Source of the DNA: Methanoregulaceae archaeon | GTDB lineage: Archaea; Halobacteriota; Methanomicrobia; Methanomicrobiales; Methanospirillaceae | NCBI GenBank assembly: GCA_015660885.1 | Contig: JACTUB010000011.1 | Location: 26,789 to 90,788, forward strand | DNA: 64,000 nucleotides | Direction: 5' to 3' | Shown here: piece by piece, positions 1 to 8,926 of the stretch | Layout of the letters: the number at the start of each line of letters is the position of its first letter | Position numbering within the stretch: the stretch's first letter is position 1 | The notes under the pieces: generated by a model | Seen by the model: the letters and a program-made list of their open reading frames with translations, nothing else | Told to the model about the DNA's origin: nothing | Databases searched by the model: none | Translations under genes and position numbers: made by a program

Positions 1-174
1 CACGACATGCTGGTGAATGAAGCTGGCATCATTTTTTGAAAGGGTGTAATATGTTATCTCGTAGTACAACTCCCTGCACTCGCCCGAAGCATTGAACCGG
101 TCGTCGGGATTAAGGTACCTGTCGGGGAGCCTGAGTAAACACCCGGGACATTCGATCATTCTCTCCTGCTCCAT
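1..174 (-). CDS. DUF5946-like Cys-motif protein, 3' end off the window
   Basis: An open minus-strand frame runs from an ATG at 174 off the left edge, 58 codons without a stop. It begins MEQERMIECPGCLLRLP and continues with an acidic DDRFNASGECRELYYEI segment. The CPGC pair followed by a conserved Gly-Glu-Cys and aromatic stretch resembles the N-terminus of DUF5946 proteins, a small family of unknown function. An in-frame TAG lies upstream, so the start is 174 or the second ATG at 160, which has a GGAG-like site. Family assignment rests on pattern memory only. Confidence 0.5.
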   Translation of the reverse strand, partial: MEQERMIECPGCLLRLPDRYLNPDDRFNASGECRELYYEITYYTLSKNDASFIHQHVV

Positions 175-455
175 ACCCGGGTCCTCACTCTTCTAGCATA
201 TGACGGGCCGGCAGAAAAAATCTGGGCCGTATCGCTGAAACGGTAAAAAAATACCCGGTAATGGCTTCACATCGCGTTTCCCTCTCAATCATTTTATCTT
301 CCTTTAAGAAGAGAGCATGAAACATGAAGTATTATCTTTTCAGCCATCAGACAGCCGGTGATTAGGGCATTCCGGGGACAGCCGGGCACGTCCCGGTAAT
401 GGGGGAACCTTAATAAAAAGCGCTCTCTTAACATTCCTGATACTGGTGGAATGGC

Positions 456-1775
456 ATGACATGGTCAACATCCCGGTCTCTCATACCGCTGCTCGTTGTT
501 GTCCTGGTCACATCCTCGGGGTGTATATCTCCCCAGGGAACGGTAAACGCCACATCTATCCCGATGGGAACTACAGGGATTCCCGCAATAAACGCATCCT
601 CTCCGGTTCCCACAATTGTTGCCCCCCTGACGAAGGCATATGATCCAGCTTCCACGCCCGCGGGCAGATCCTCCCTGAACGTAGTGCGGGGAGAACCGTT
701 CACTATCAACGGCACTGTGGACAACCTGTCGATAACTGACGTGCAGGTCTGGTTACTGGATGGTACTATCTCAACGACAATTATCCCTGTCATGCCGGAT
801 GGATCATTCCGGATAACCCTTGATTCCCTCACGACTGCTGCACTGTCCCGGTACTTTTCATCAGCGATCGTCGTGCAGTATCCTTCACCCCCGGATCATT
901 TTTCAGTAATGCGGAACACGACCAGTGGTGAGGTGGTCGAGACGGAGAGCGGACGGGCAACTTCTGTCCTCGCCCACCTGAACGATGACGGTACCTATCC
1001 TACCACCCAGGCAGACTACCTTGAACAGGTAATAACGGCAGCCGGTGATTCCGATACCGTATATTTCCTCAACGGCGTTGATGCTTGGATCACAATTGAT
1101 CCGGTCAGCCCAAGCCAGCCGGGAACTCTGGCTGTCCGGGGTAACACGAGTCTCCCTGCCGGGACAGAGCTTTCGATCAGGGTTGCCACGATCAACGCAC
1201 ACCCGACACCACAAAATTATGACTTTTCCCATGAGATTACAGATGGAACTGCAGTTGTCTCATCCGGAACGGGTGGTGCCAGTCAATATTCCGGTATAAT
1301 CGATACCTCACGGCTCAATACGGGTAAATACACTATTCTTGTCGCATCAGGTGACGATAACCTGCAGGCAAACACGATTAGTACTGTTGACCTGATCGCA
1401 CCACTACCCGCGCACCCGGAAAAAGGAAATTACATCAACTGGTCCCGCCTTGCATTACCTGATCTTGTTGTGAATGGGACCCTTCAGCCGGTTATGCTGG
1501 ATGGAGGATGGCGGATTGTTCCGCCCGGAACCCAAAAATCCAATAATGAGGTGCCGTACGGCTCAATAATCGACTGCACACCTGATGGAATCTGCCGGAT
1601 CTTCAACCAATCCGGGATCCAGTTCTTCGCAGTATATGACTCGAACGAGGCGCACTCCATGGAAGTGCCAAATGGCGCGATGGTGGACACGGAAAGAGTC
1701 GGGAATGTCACGTTCATCGAACTCAACGGTGAAGTGATTTTGACAAAAATTGATGAGTACCCGCGGGGTGGATAG
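456..1775 (+). CDS. Secreted lipoprotein, methanogen surface type
   Basis: This 439-residue protein starts with a signal peptide (about residues 5-22) ending in a lipobox, TSSGC, so it is predicted to be lipid-anchored outside the membrane. The mature part is Thr/Ser/Pro-rich and then beta-rich, with repeated statements of the type FTINGTVDNLSITDVQVWLLDG, typical of large Methanomicrobiales surface lipoproteins (DUF3821-like), followed by a separate C-terminal domain (about 320-439) with several Cys. No enzymatic motif is visible. The 3' end overlaps the start of the next gene, so the two are probably co-transcribed. Function unknown; surface or adhesion role is inference. Confidence 0.7.
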   Translation: MTWSTSRSLIPLLVVVLVTSSGCISPQGTVNATSIPMGTTGIPAINASSPVPTIVAPLTKAYDPASTPAGRSSLNVVRGEPFTINGTVDNLSITDVQVWLLDGTISTTIIPVMPDGSFRITLDSLTTAALSRYFSSAIVVQYPSPPDHFSVMRNTTSGEVVETESGRATSVLAHLNDDGTYPTTQADYLEQVITAAGDSDTVYFLNGVDAWITIDPVSPSQPGTLAVRGNTSLPAGTELSIRVATINAHPTPQNYDFSHEITDGTAVVSSGTGGASQYSGIIDTSRLNTGKYTILVASGDDNLQANTISTVDLIAPLPAHPEKGNYINWSRLALPDLVVNGTLQPVMLDGGWRIVPPGTQKSNNEVPYGSIIDCTPDGICRIFNQSGIQFFAVYDSNEAHSMEVPNGAMVDTERVGNVTFIELNGEVILTKIDEYPRGG

Positions 1776-2724
1776 CATCGACCCCCGTACATTCCGGCGC
1801 ATCCTGCGGATCGAGGGGCTCATTCCCTTTACCTGGTGTGCCATTCTGCTCGGGTTCGTGGTGACGCTGTGGGAAGTCGGGTTTTCCGGCGCTGACTGGA
1901 GCCTGTTCGTTATCGCGGTTGTGGCAGCTTTGCTCGTCCATATCGATGCCCATATCTGGAATGACATCATGGATCGGGAAATCGACCGGCATGAGAAAAG
2001 CAGGGAGACGGGACGGGACCGCCCTCTGGTGTACGGCTGGGCGACCGTGGGAGACTACAGGAAGATGTCTGCGATTATCACGCTCCTCGTGGTGGTCCTT
2101 GCTGCGTTCCTTACGATACAGCGGATATATATTCCCCTGCTGTTTGTCATCGGCTTTTTGTTCGATTATGGGTATAATCATCCCCGCATCGCGCTGGCTT
2201 ACCATCCGTTCACTGAATGGTACATTTTTCCCTGGCTGGTCGTCGGGGTCACGGTGACCGTCGTCTATGCTGCGACCGGCATATTCTCCCTGCTGGCCTT
2301 CATCCTGTCGCTGCTGCATGGCCTGACGGTGACCTGTTTTGTGGTATCAATGATGCGCCGGGATACCCATTCCGACCGGCTGGGGGGAAAATGCACATCT
2401 TCTGTATGGTTTCCGGGGGTGCCGCACTCGACGGTATTTGGAATTATTACCCTGCTCGTATCTTTCCTGATGCTTTACCCCCTGGCCCGGATCCTTGGAA
2501 GTATGGATCTCGCATATATGCTTGTCCTCACGACCGCTATTATCGCAGGGATCAATACTGTCCTCGGAGCAGGAATCGATCAGCTCTGCACCCGCGCCAT
2601 GTACTCCGTCTTTCCTGATTTTGAGGTTAAAGCCCACAAACTCGTGCTGCGGCAGGTCGGGGCATCTATGGTACATGCTGTGGCGGTTACTGTCATTTTA
2701 CTGGTGTTTGGGGGGATTTTATGA
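1753..2724 (+). CDS. UbiA-family prenyltransferase
   Basis: Integral membrane protein of about 323 residues with eight or nine hydrophobic segments. The first Asp-rich motif of UbiA enzymes is clear at about residues 70-78 (NDIMDREID), followed by a basic R-P-L motif. The second Asp motif is weak (FDYGYNHPR). UbiA enzymes transfer an isoprenoid chain from a diphosphate to an aromatic or glycerol acceptor. Start ATG 1753 is chosen; a TTG at 1750 directly precedes it and a GTG at 1768 is possible. It overlaps the next gene, a geranylgeranyl-reductase-like flavoprotein, by ATGA, so the pair may make and saturate a prenylated lipid. The acceptor cannot be read from the sequence. Confidence 0.8.
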   Translation: MSTRGVDSIDPRTFRRILRIEGLIPFTWCAILLGFVVTLWEVGFSGADWSLFVIAVVAALLVHIDAHIWNDIMDREIDRHEKSRETGRDRPLVYGWATVGDYRKMSAIITLLVVVLAAFLTIQRIYIPLLFVIGFLFDYGYNHPRIALAYHPFTEWYIFPWLVVGVTVTVVYAATGIFSLLAFILSLLHGLTVTCFVVSMMRRDTHSDRLGGKCTSSVWFPGVPHSTVFGIITLLVSFLMLYPLARILGSMDLAYMLVLTTAIIAGINTVLGAGIDQLCTRAMYSVFPDFEVKAHKLVLRQVGASMVHAVAVTVILLVFGGIL

Positions 2725-3785
2725 ACGTCGCGATTGCAGGTTCCGGGATCGCCGGGGGGTACCTGGCGAGGCTTCTTGAGCAGAGGGGGATCTCACCGGA
2801 TGTCTACGACGGCATGGACCATGACACGCACTGCAGATGTCGCTCATGCGGGTGGGGGGTCCCCGGAGGTATCGAAATGTATCTCGCCAATGTGGGCCTT
2901 GACTTTAACGAGTACCTCCTCGAATCCATGTCATCGATGAATTTTGACGGCCTCGTGGCAAAGACGCCCCTCTGCACCCTCAACAAGCCCCGGCTTATCA
3001 GGGATCTCGCGAGGGGTACCGGATTGAAGAAGCAGAACCTGGGGCCGGAGGAGTCGGAGGACTATGATATTGTGGTAGATGCCACCGGGATCACCCGGGC
3101 TTTCCTGCCACCCTGCAGATCTGATCTGGCACTGCCGACTCTGCAGCACAGGGTGGCTGTCGAATCCCACGGGAGCGAATGCCTTGAGGCGGGGGTCTAC
3201 GGCAACCGTATACCCGGACTTGGTTACCTGTGGATCTTTCCCGTGGGAAACAATCACTATCATATAGGCATTGGCGGCATCGGTCTTGTCCGGCTGGACA
3301 GCCTTCTGGAGCGGTTTTACCAGGACTCGTCCAGGCGTTTTTCATTCACCACGCTCTGCAGCTGTCACGGGTCCGTCCGGGTCGCTTCCCCCTACTATTC
3401 GACGCCATTCTATTGTAAAAAGACCCGGAAAGACGGGACGCCCCAGGTTATCGTTGGCATTGGTGAATCAATAGGGACTGTAGCGCCATTCACGGGGGAA
3501 GGTATTGTCTATTCGCTGGAATGCGCAAAAATTTTCGCAGATTCCTGGCCGGATTATGAGCGTTATACCAACTCTGTGCTGGCCAGGTTTGCATGGATGA
3601 AAAAAGAGCGGGAAACGCTCGATTATCTCCTCTCACGGGAAGGAAAGAGCGGACCGAGGCTGCGGGACCGGTGGAGGTTCTTCTGCAATGCCCGTCGTTC
3701 TGGGATCGGTCTCCCCATGCTGGAGGCTTTCCGGCGGATGGGAACCCTTTCGCAATGGGTTGAGAGCCCGGACCAGACGTTATGA
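2721..3785 (+). CDS. FAD-dependent reductase, geranylgeranyl-reductase-like
   Basis: 354 residues. The N-terminal Rossmann dinucleotide motif VAIAGSGIAGGYLARLL (residues 3-19) binds FAD. A Cys/His cluster follows (THCRCRSCGWGVPGG, about 36-50), at the place where geranylgeranyl reductases carry their substrate-site cysteine. The second FAD motif is at about 250-262 (GIGESIGTVAPFTGEGI). Such enzymes reduce double bonds of isoprenoid chains. It starts inside the UbiA gene (ATGA, 4-nt overlap), which argues for one pathway. It is clearly different from the other geranylgeranyl reductase at 56284. Substrate unknown. Confidence 0.75.
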   Translation: MNVAIAGSGIAGGYLARLLEQRGISPDVYDGMDHDTHCRCRSCGWGVPGGIEMYLANVGLDFNEYLLESMSSMNFDGLVAKTPLCTLNKPRLIRDLARGTGLKKQNLGPEESEDYDIVVDATGITRAFLPPCRSDLALPTLQHRVAVESHGSECLEAGVYGNRIPGLGYLWIFPVGNNHYHIGIGGIGLVRLDSLLERFYQDSSRRFSFTTLCSCHGSVRVASPYYSTPFYCKKTRKDGTPQVIVGIGESIGTVAPFTGEGIVYSLECAKIFADSWPDYERYTNSVLARFAWMKKERETLDYLLSREGKSGPRLRDRWRFFCNARRSGIGLPMLEAFRRMGTLSQWVESPDQTL

Positions 3786-3832
3786 CCGTTTCTTCATCTG
3801 ACCGTGCTTTACGGAGTCCTAACCTGCCCCTT

Positions 3833-5212
3833 TCACCGGGGAAGCATGGCCGGGTTCCCCAGCCCCTGCAGCAGCAGCGCCTGGGTGACGATCATCCGTT
3901 CCAGTTCACCGGTATCAACACTCTCGTTTGACCCATGGATCCTCGATCGTTCGTTGTCCTCGCATCCCCAGAGGATAAACTCTGCTCCCGGAACGACACG
4001 TTTCAGTACGTTCAGGAGAGGGATAGTACCGCCGCCCCCGGCCTCCTGGACCGGGCGGCGGTACACCGCCCCCATAACCTTCCTGGCAGCTTCATAGCCT
4101 TGTCCGCCGGTGGGGCAGATGAAACCGGATGAAGTATGAACTTCGCTGATCTCCACATGCACGTGCCAGGGGGCAGCAGCCCGGAGGTAGTCTGCCAGGA
4201 GCCGGATCTCCTGCTGCGGGTCTGCTCCCGGCGCTATGCGCATGCTGATCCTGGCCCGTGCCTGCGGGATGAGAATATTTGAAGCGTCCCGGACGGCAGG
4301 TGCATCGATCCCGATGACCGTGAGGGAGGGCTTGGACCAGAGCCGGGAACCGATAGTGCCCGTGCCTATCGTATCCACACCATCGAGCAGGCCGGACAGC
4401 CGCCGGTACAGGTCTTCAGGATACTCCGATCCGGACCAGAGAAATGAAGAGAGACCGGCGATGGCAACATCGCCCAGCTCGTCATGAAGGGTGGCAAGCA
4501 TCTTGATGAGTGCGACCAGGGCATCGGGTGCCGGGCCGCCGAATTCTCCTGAATGGACTGCATGGGCAAGAGACCTGGCGGTGACAACACAGGAAACCTC
4601 GCCCCTCAGCGTAGTGCTCAGAACCGGCCTGCCTGCCACCAGCTTTCCCATATCAGTGATGACGAACAGGTCGCAGCGGAACAGTCCCGGGTGGGCTTCG
4701 GCAAACGCTTCAAGATGGCTTGCCGTCTCCTCTTCACCCTCGATAATCACCTTGATGCCGACAGGGTACCTCCCGGAGAGCGCCCTGATGGTTGCGGCAA
4801 TGGTGACAATTCCCGACTTGTTGTCAGCAGCTCCCCTCCCGAATAAGCGCCCGTCTCTGATGACCGGTGTCCACGGGTCGGTTTCCCAGCCGTCTTCCCT
4901 TCGTGCAGGCTGGACATCATAATGGGCATACAGGAGGACCGTTGGTGCCCCGGGCGGGGGCGGGATATCGCCAGCCACGGCAGGGTAACCTCCGGGAATT
5001 TCGAGCAGACGGGCATTTGACAGTCCGTACCGTCTCAAAAGGTCTGCGGTTGCTGCCGCCATCCGATGGACTGGTTCCGGGGGATATCCCGGAAACGCAA
5101 CGGATGGCACCATGATGAGTTTTTTGAGATCCCCGATAACCTCGGCTATGAATGTCCGGACATTCCTGGACATTGCATCGACGTTTGCAGGATCAGGGTT
5201 ATTGCATTCCAT
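3833..5212 (-). CDS. M20-family metallopeptidase (dipeptidase-like)
   Basis: A zinc peptidase of the M20/ArgE/DapE/CPG2 clan. Visible motifs in order are LLYAHYDVQP (metal His and catalytic Asp), GRGAADNKSG (bridging Asp), EGEEE (catalytic Glu plus metal ligand), and HSGEFGGPAPD in the dimerisation lid. Length about 459 residues suits the CNDP dipeptidase subgroup. The frame is open to an ATG at 5269, but the extra residues are not conserved-looking; ATG 5212 or 5173 is more likely. It is convergent with the preceding flavoprotein. The substrate is probably short peptides. Confidence 0.88.
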   Translation of the reverse strand: MECNNPDPANVDAMSRNVRTFIAEVIGDLKKLIMVPSVAFPGYPPEPVHRMAAATADLLRRYGLSNARLLEIPGGYPAVAGDIPPPPGAPTVLLYAHYDVQPARREDGWETDPWTPVIRDGRLFGRGAADNKSGIVTIAATIRALSGRYPVGIKVIIEGEEETASHLEAFAEAHPGLFRCDLFVITDMGKLVAGRPVLSTTLRGEVSCVVTARSLAHAVHSGEFGGPAPDALVALIKMLATLHDELGDVAIAGLSSFLWSGSEYPEDLYRRLSGLLDGVDTIGTGTIGSRLWSKPSLTVIGIDAPAVRDASNILIPQARARISMRIAPGADPQQEIRLLADYLRAAAPWHVHVEISEVHTSSGFICPTGGQGYEAARKVMGAVYRRPVQEAGGGGTIPLLNVLKRVVPGAEFILWGCEDNERSRIHGSNESVDTGELERMIVTQALLLQGLGNPAMLPR

Positions 5213-5557
5213 GTCTGATCCGGATATATGGTCTTTTTGACAGATGAACTCTCTTGGCATATCCCGCACGCTGGGGACCGGACCTGACGATATACCCTGA
5301 CATTCTCCGAAGATCGGATTTCGGACTTCGTGTTCTCGCTCCGCTGTCCCCGGGCTGTTTTTCTAACGTGAAACACAACAACCGCAGCAAGAACTGCCGC
5401 CCGGATGTTCAGGATGTGGTCCTTACAGGTTATCCGGTTGATCTTCACTGTATTAGTCGTAAAAAAATCGTCGTTGACTAAAAAAATTTCGTTGCTCCCA
5501 GATTGACCCATAAATATTATCACGCGTATCTGTTGTATCAGTAAAGGTGAAGGTCTG

Positions 5558-5932
5558 ATGAAAACTTCCTTGGTCATTTTAGCGATGTGCATAACCGTAC
5601 TCGCCATGCTTATCGCGGGCTGCACGTCTTCCCAGCCGGTGGGTGCAGTCCCTCCGATATCACCTTCGGTCGCGACGACAACCGCGACCTCGTTCACCTG
5701 CGGGTTCACCAGTTGCCATGGTCTTGACCTCGCGTGCGGGCCAAATCCCCCGCAGGTCTGTCCGATGTATTACCAGCTTGGCGATAAGTGCCGCCAGTAT
5801 GCATACTGCAGTAATACCAGCGGCTCCTGCAGTCTGGTCACAACTCAACAGTTCGCCAGCTGTAAAAGCTGTATCGAGAGATGCGGGGGCGCTGATCCGG
5901 CTGAGATACTTTCGTGTGAAGAGAAGTGCTGA
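5558..5932 (+). CDS. Cys-rich lipoprotein
   Basis: 124 residues. A hydrophobic signal peptide ends in the lipobox LIAGC, so the product should be membrane-anchored on the outside. The mature domain carries twelve further cysteines spaced over about 75 residues, an even number that suggests disulfides or metal binding. No known domain recognised. A purine-rich site (AAGGTGAAGG) lies 7-12 nt before the ATG. It stands alone between the divergent peptidase gene and the broken EVE gene. Confidence 0.72.
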   Translation: MKTSLVILAMCITVLAMLIAGCTSSQPVGAVPPISPSVATTTATSFTCGFTSCHGLDLACGPNPPQVCPMYYQLGDKCRQYAYCSNTSGSCSLVTTQQFASCKSCIERCGGADPAEILSCEEKC

Positions 5933-5994
5933 AAGGCCGGATCGACCGACGCATACCCGCTTCCCACATTATTATGCGATTCCCATGCACGTGA

Positions 5995-6407
5995 TCAGGA
6001 GGTCCTCATCATCTCCTGGGTCCTGTACGAACCTACCGGAAGTCGAAGGATTGCAGCTCCCCATGACTTCTTGTTCCGGATGAACTGCAGGTCGTTGATA
6101 AGCGGCCTGATCTTCACCCCGCCGCTCTTAAGGTACTTCACGTTTCTCCGGGAGGGTTTGAAACCCGGTGACATTTCTCCCTGCGCGATCTCATCGTCTG
6201 CCACTTCGCCAAGCGCAGTGAACGCAGGGAGCGGTTCGTCTCTCCCGGATGCAAGCTTCGGGGAACAATAAAGGATCCGGTCGCCGGCGTGCATCCTGGC
6301 AAGACCAGTCCGCTTTCCGTGTCCTGCCTGCGCAAACCCCCTGCTCCACCAAGCTTCACGTGTTCTAAGGATGCGGCAAGAATCCAGAACCTCAGGGTCG
6401 TCGTGAT
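5995..6407 (-). pseudogene. EVE/PUA-like domain protein, frameshifted
   Basis: Two overlapping minus-strand frames together read as one EVE (UPF0310, PUA-fold) domain. The N-terminal part is FWILAASLEHVKLG (about 6389-6345); the rest is FAQAGHGKRTG, then HAGDRILYCSPK, QGEMSPGF and IRPLINDLQFI down to the TGA at 5997. The frames join at a run of five C's on the plus strand (6337-6341); a sixth base would restore the reading A-G-G-F-A-Q. No ATG, GTG or TTG exists where the domain should begin, only ACG/CTG codons near 6393-6404. EVE domains bind modified bases in nucleic acids. Either a recent pseudogene or a sequencing error. Confidence 0.72.
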
Positions 6408-6611
6408 GACCCGGTATTTTTCTGCCGGAGCAAATATCTTGGGATTATGGCTAAAAGAGTGGATATCTCCCCGGCGTAAAAATGCCGGAACACCCCCGGG
6501 GAAACAAAGTTCATTAACGGAGAACCAAGCCGGGGGGAGAGCAGGTTTCCTGCGGGTGAGCTCTGGCATACTCGGACACTTGCGTGAGAGCAGGGTCAAC
6601 GACCGGGAACA

Positions 6612-6887
6612 CTATAACCTGAACCCCGGAATGGTATCGAACAGTTTCTGATAAATCTCGGTAAAAAGTGCAATATAGTCACCCGCACGTTCGGTAGCAA
6701 CATAGGTGGATTTTTCCCCGTCTTTCATGACAGAAAGATATCCCTTCGAATGGAGAAACTCAAGATATTCCTGCCCGGTCTTCGAGTTGAGGTCGCAACG
6801 GTTGATAACTGCAGTAAACGACCGTGGAGATTTGCAGTACACGAGGATCTCCCAGTAAATTTCGTAGGGGGAGCGACGGCCGTTCAT
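6612..6887 (-). CDS. Winged-helix transcriptional regulator
   Basis: 91 residues, typical of the stand-alone archaeal winged-helix regulators (HTH_45-like). Helices around YEIYWEILVYC and SFTAVINRC precede a recognition segment TGQEYLEFLHSKGYLS and a beta-wing KDGEKSTYVATERAGDYI. Its ATG overlaps the TGA of the upstream membrane-protein gene (ATGA), so the two are translated together and the regulator probably controls or reports on that protein. No ligand domain is present. Confidence 0.8.
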   Translation of the reverse strand: MNGRRSPYEIYWEILVYCKSPRSFTAVINRCDLNSKTGQEYLEFLHSKGYLSVMKDGEKSTYVATERAGDYIALFTEIYQKLFDTIPGFRL

Positions 6888-7510
6888 TCCTTGTCAATCC
6901 CCATGGATTTTTTAAGCGTTTCCTCAGAACGGACAGTTTCCTGCAACCGCAGGTCCCATGCAGCAGAATACTTCTGGAAATACAGGCTGAACCTCAGGCT
7001 TACACAACCGATGGTCAGGTTGATCCCTGCAGCGATGACCGAGAGGAGTCGGGTCGTTATATCTCCTGCACCGATTCCCTGGACAACATTCAGGATGCCG
7101 AGTGCGAGAAAAACGGAGCCGCCCAGGGTACAGATGATCATCATCCATGCTATCCTTTTTTTGTTCTCACGGTAATGGGCCATAAGGCGTACGATCCAGC
7201 CGGTCAGGATTTCGCCGGGTACCGGCTCAGAACGTTTACGGTATTCCCTGCGGATTCCCGTGATCCCCTTCAGGATTCTGGCGCTGGAAAGAATCCACAT
7301 AAGGCCAAGTCCAAAACACATTAGGGAAAACGCCCCGGTGAGTGCCCGTAAAACAACTGAAGGCTGCAGCCCGTTTAGTCCGAGTACCGAAGAAACTACG
7401 AACTGCATCCCGAATGCCATCGCCATTGCCCCGAATACCAGGTTCAGGAGTACCAGCATAAAGAAGCTATTCAGTTCGTTTTTGAATTGCATAATCGTGT
7501 TATCTTTCAT
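6884..7510 (-). CDS. Four-helix membrane protein of unknown function
   Basis: About 208 residues with four predicted membrane segments (about 14-37, 52-75, 123-142 and 153-172 of the longer frame) and a charged middle loop. ATG 7510 is preferred because GGTGG lies 8 nt upstream; a GTG at 7522 is an alternative start. It is the first gene of a two-gene unit with a winged-helix regulator, a common methanogen arrangement. No catalytic motif is seen and the family is not recognised. Confidence 0.7.
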   Translation of the reverse strand: MKDNTIMQFKNELNSFFMLVLLNLVFGAMAMAFGMQFVVSSVLGLNGLQPSVVLRALTGAFSLMCFGLGLMWILSSARILKGITGIRREYRKRSEPVPGEILTGWIVRLMAHYRENKKRIAWMMIICTLGGSVFLALGILNVVQGIGAGDITTRLLSVIAAGINLTIGCVSLRFSLYFQKYSAAWDLRLQETVRSEETLKKSMGIDKE

Positions 7511-7587
7511 GCGGTTTTCCACCGCTCCATACGTATATTGACATTACCAGATTAATGACCATGAACCTGAGATACGTACCTTAACTT

Positions 7588-8214
7588 TCAGTTCCGGGCA
7601 TAGATATACCGGAGGAGGTGTGTGTGCCTCCCCTCTTTGCCATGTTCTTCCGGGTCCTCCATCATGCCTTTTTTGAGTATTTCCAGTCCCCGGAACTCCG
7701 AGACCAGATCCCCGGTGGAATAATAGTGGACCTCACGCCCGGGCTTGCTCTCGAAGGTCTTCTCCTCGACCATCCTGCCAGTACCGCAACTGGGCTCCCG
7801 GTCGGAGAATACCACGAAGAACATCACCCCGCCATCCTTCAGTTGTTCCCTGCATCGCTGCAGGAATGCCGCCCGTTCATTTTTGCGGAAGAGGTGAAGG
7901 ACGTTGAAACAGTAGATGCCGTCATACACCGAATCGTCAAACGGCATATCGAGTACCGAGCCACGGTAGTACCGTACTTTTTGAGAGCCCTGCCGGGCAA
8001 GTGCCAGGGCTGTATCTGAGATCTCTATACCGGTGACCGCAAACCCTGCCCGGGCAAACGCTTCGGCATTACGGCCGTACCCGGAGCCCGGTACAAGGAC
8101 TTCACGCACTCCTGCTTTTTTAAAGAGCCTGATCGCGTATACTGCGGTACGGCTCGGGGTATCCCCCCATATCCTGCCCTCCTCGCGGAAACGGTTCTCC
8201 CAAAAGGTGTTCAT
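7588..8214 (-). CDS. Class I SAM-dependent methyltransferase
   Basis: 208 residues. SAM motif I is VLVPGSGYGRNAEAFARAG (about residues 39-57), motif II the acidic IEIS, and a later motif DGIYCFNVLHLF. The overall shape resembles TehB/TPMT-like small-molecule methyltransferases: an ENRF..EGRIWGDTPS start, then the Rossmann core, no extra domain. The substrate is unknown. Monocistronic; upstream is the short gap to the HxlR regulator. Confidence 0.82.
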   Translation of the reverse strand: MNTFWENRFREEGRIWGDTPSRTAVYAIRLFKKAGVREVLVPGSGYGRNAEAFARAGFAVTGIEISDTALALARQGSQKVRYYRGSVLDMPFDDSVYDGIYCFNVLHLFRKNERAAFLQRCREQLKDGGVMFFVVFSDREPSCGTGRMVEEKTFESKPGREVHYYSTGDLVSEFRGLEILKKGMMEDPEEHGKEGRHTHLLRYIYARN

Positions 8215-8323
8215 ACGATTTACCCTGGCTCAGTCCGCCGGTATAAGGATGTCAGGTTCTTACCAATTGCGATGAGGGTATGAACCTTAGAGCGATACAA
8301 TAATTCTCCGTAAGAGGATACCA

Positions 8324-8659
8324 TCAGAAACCAAGGGGTCTTCTCTTCATCTTTCCTGTTTTTGCCGGGCACGGGAATGAGGAAGTTTCCTCAACACCGA
8401 GATAGTGTGCCCCCCATGTACAAAGAGCCTGAAGGATCGGGATAAGGGTCTTCCCGAAACCGGTGATCGAATATCCTAGTCGGGGCGGTACTTCAGGATA
8501 GACGGTCCGCTTAATAACTCCGTCTTCTTCAAGCTCACGGAGCTGCTTCGTCAGCATCTTTGCGTTTACCCAGGGGAGCCCTCTCTGCAGCTCACCGAAC
8601 CGCATGACGTTATCGCCGAGGGCCCAGAGAATGAGCGGTTTCCATTTGCCGCCGATCAT
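8324..8659 (-). CDS. HxlR-family winged-helix regulator
   Basis: The core MIGGKWKPLILWAL, then FGELQRGLPWVNAKMLTKQL and the wing YPEVPPRLGYSIT, is diagnostic of HxlR regulators, which often sense redox or electrophile stress through a Cys. The first canonical start is ATG 8659, but the family's conserved N-terminal segment (here TYHCTVEAALD, with the usual Cys) is encoded in frame upstream to about 8716, without ATG, GTG or TTG before an in-frame TAA. A GGAG at 8722-8725 sits 5 nt before an ATA codon at 8716. It is divergent from the nitroreductase/flavoprotein genes, which it probably controls. Confidence 0.85.
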   Translation of the reverse strand: MIGGKWKPLILWALGDNVMRFGELQRGLPWVNAKMLTKQLRELEEDGVIKRTVYPEVPPRLGYSITGFGKTLIPILQALCTWGAHYLGVEETSSFPCPAKTGKMKRRPLGF

Positions 8660-8739
8660 GTCCAGTGCCGCCTCGACTGTGCAGTGGTAGGTTTTTCCGT
8701 TCTTGGTGTAGGTTATGGTTACTCCGATGGAAGTATGTT

Positions 8740-8926
8740 ACTATTTTATCTGTATTTCCTATATATTCGGTTAAGGCATATTTTATCGTAATGGTTCAGA
8801 ATGCCCTTGCAGAAAAATAGTACACATTCTGCCTGATTACGGCTTTCTGTCAGGGACCACCGTCTCTGAAAATATCGTTGCCTGCAGACAGCAGGATAAG
8901 GAGAATTACTTCAGGAGAAAAAAAAC
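8740..8926. promoter_or_regulatory. Divergent HxlR/nitroreductase promoter region
   Basis: The AT-rich stretch between the regulator and the nitroreductase holds TATA-like tracts on both strands (for example around 8757-8768 and 8776-8786) followed by a leader of more than 100 nt toward the nitroreductase. A GGAG lies at 8900-8903 and a further AGGAGA at 8912-8917 before the ATG at 8927. HxlR regulators usually bind such divergent regions; no clear palindrome was spotted. Confidence 0.4.

Noticed and set aside
1723..2319. 198-codon minus-strand frame opposite the UbiA gene
   Set aside because: Composition rich in His/Gln/Asp/Arg without any fold signal; mirror of the real gene.
5146..5709. 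187-codon minus-strand frame across the M20 peptidase start and the lipoprotein start
   Set aside because: Overlaps two better-supported genes and is not protein-like.
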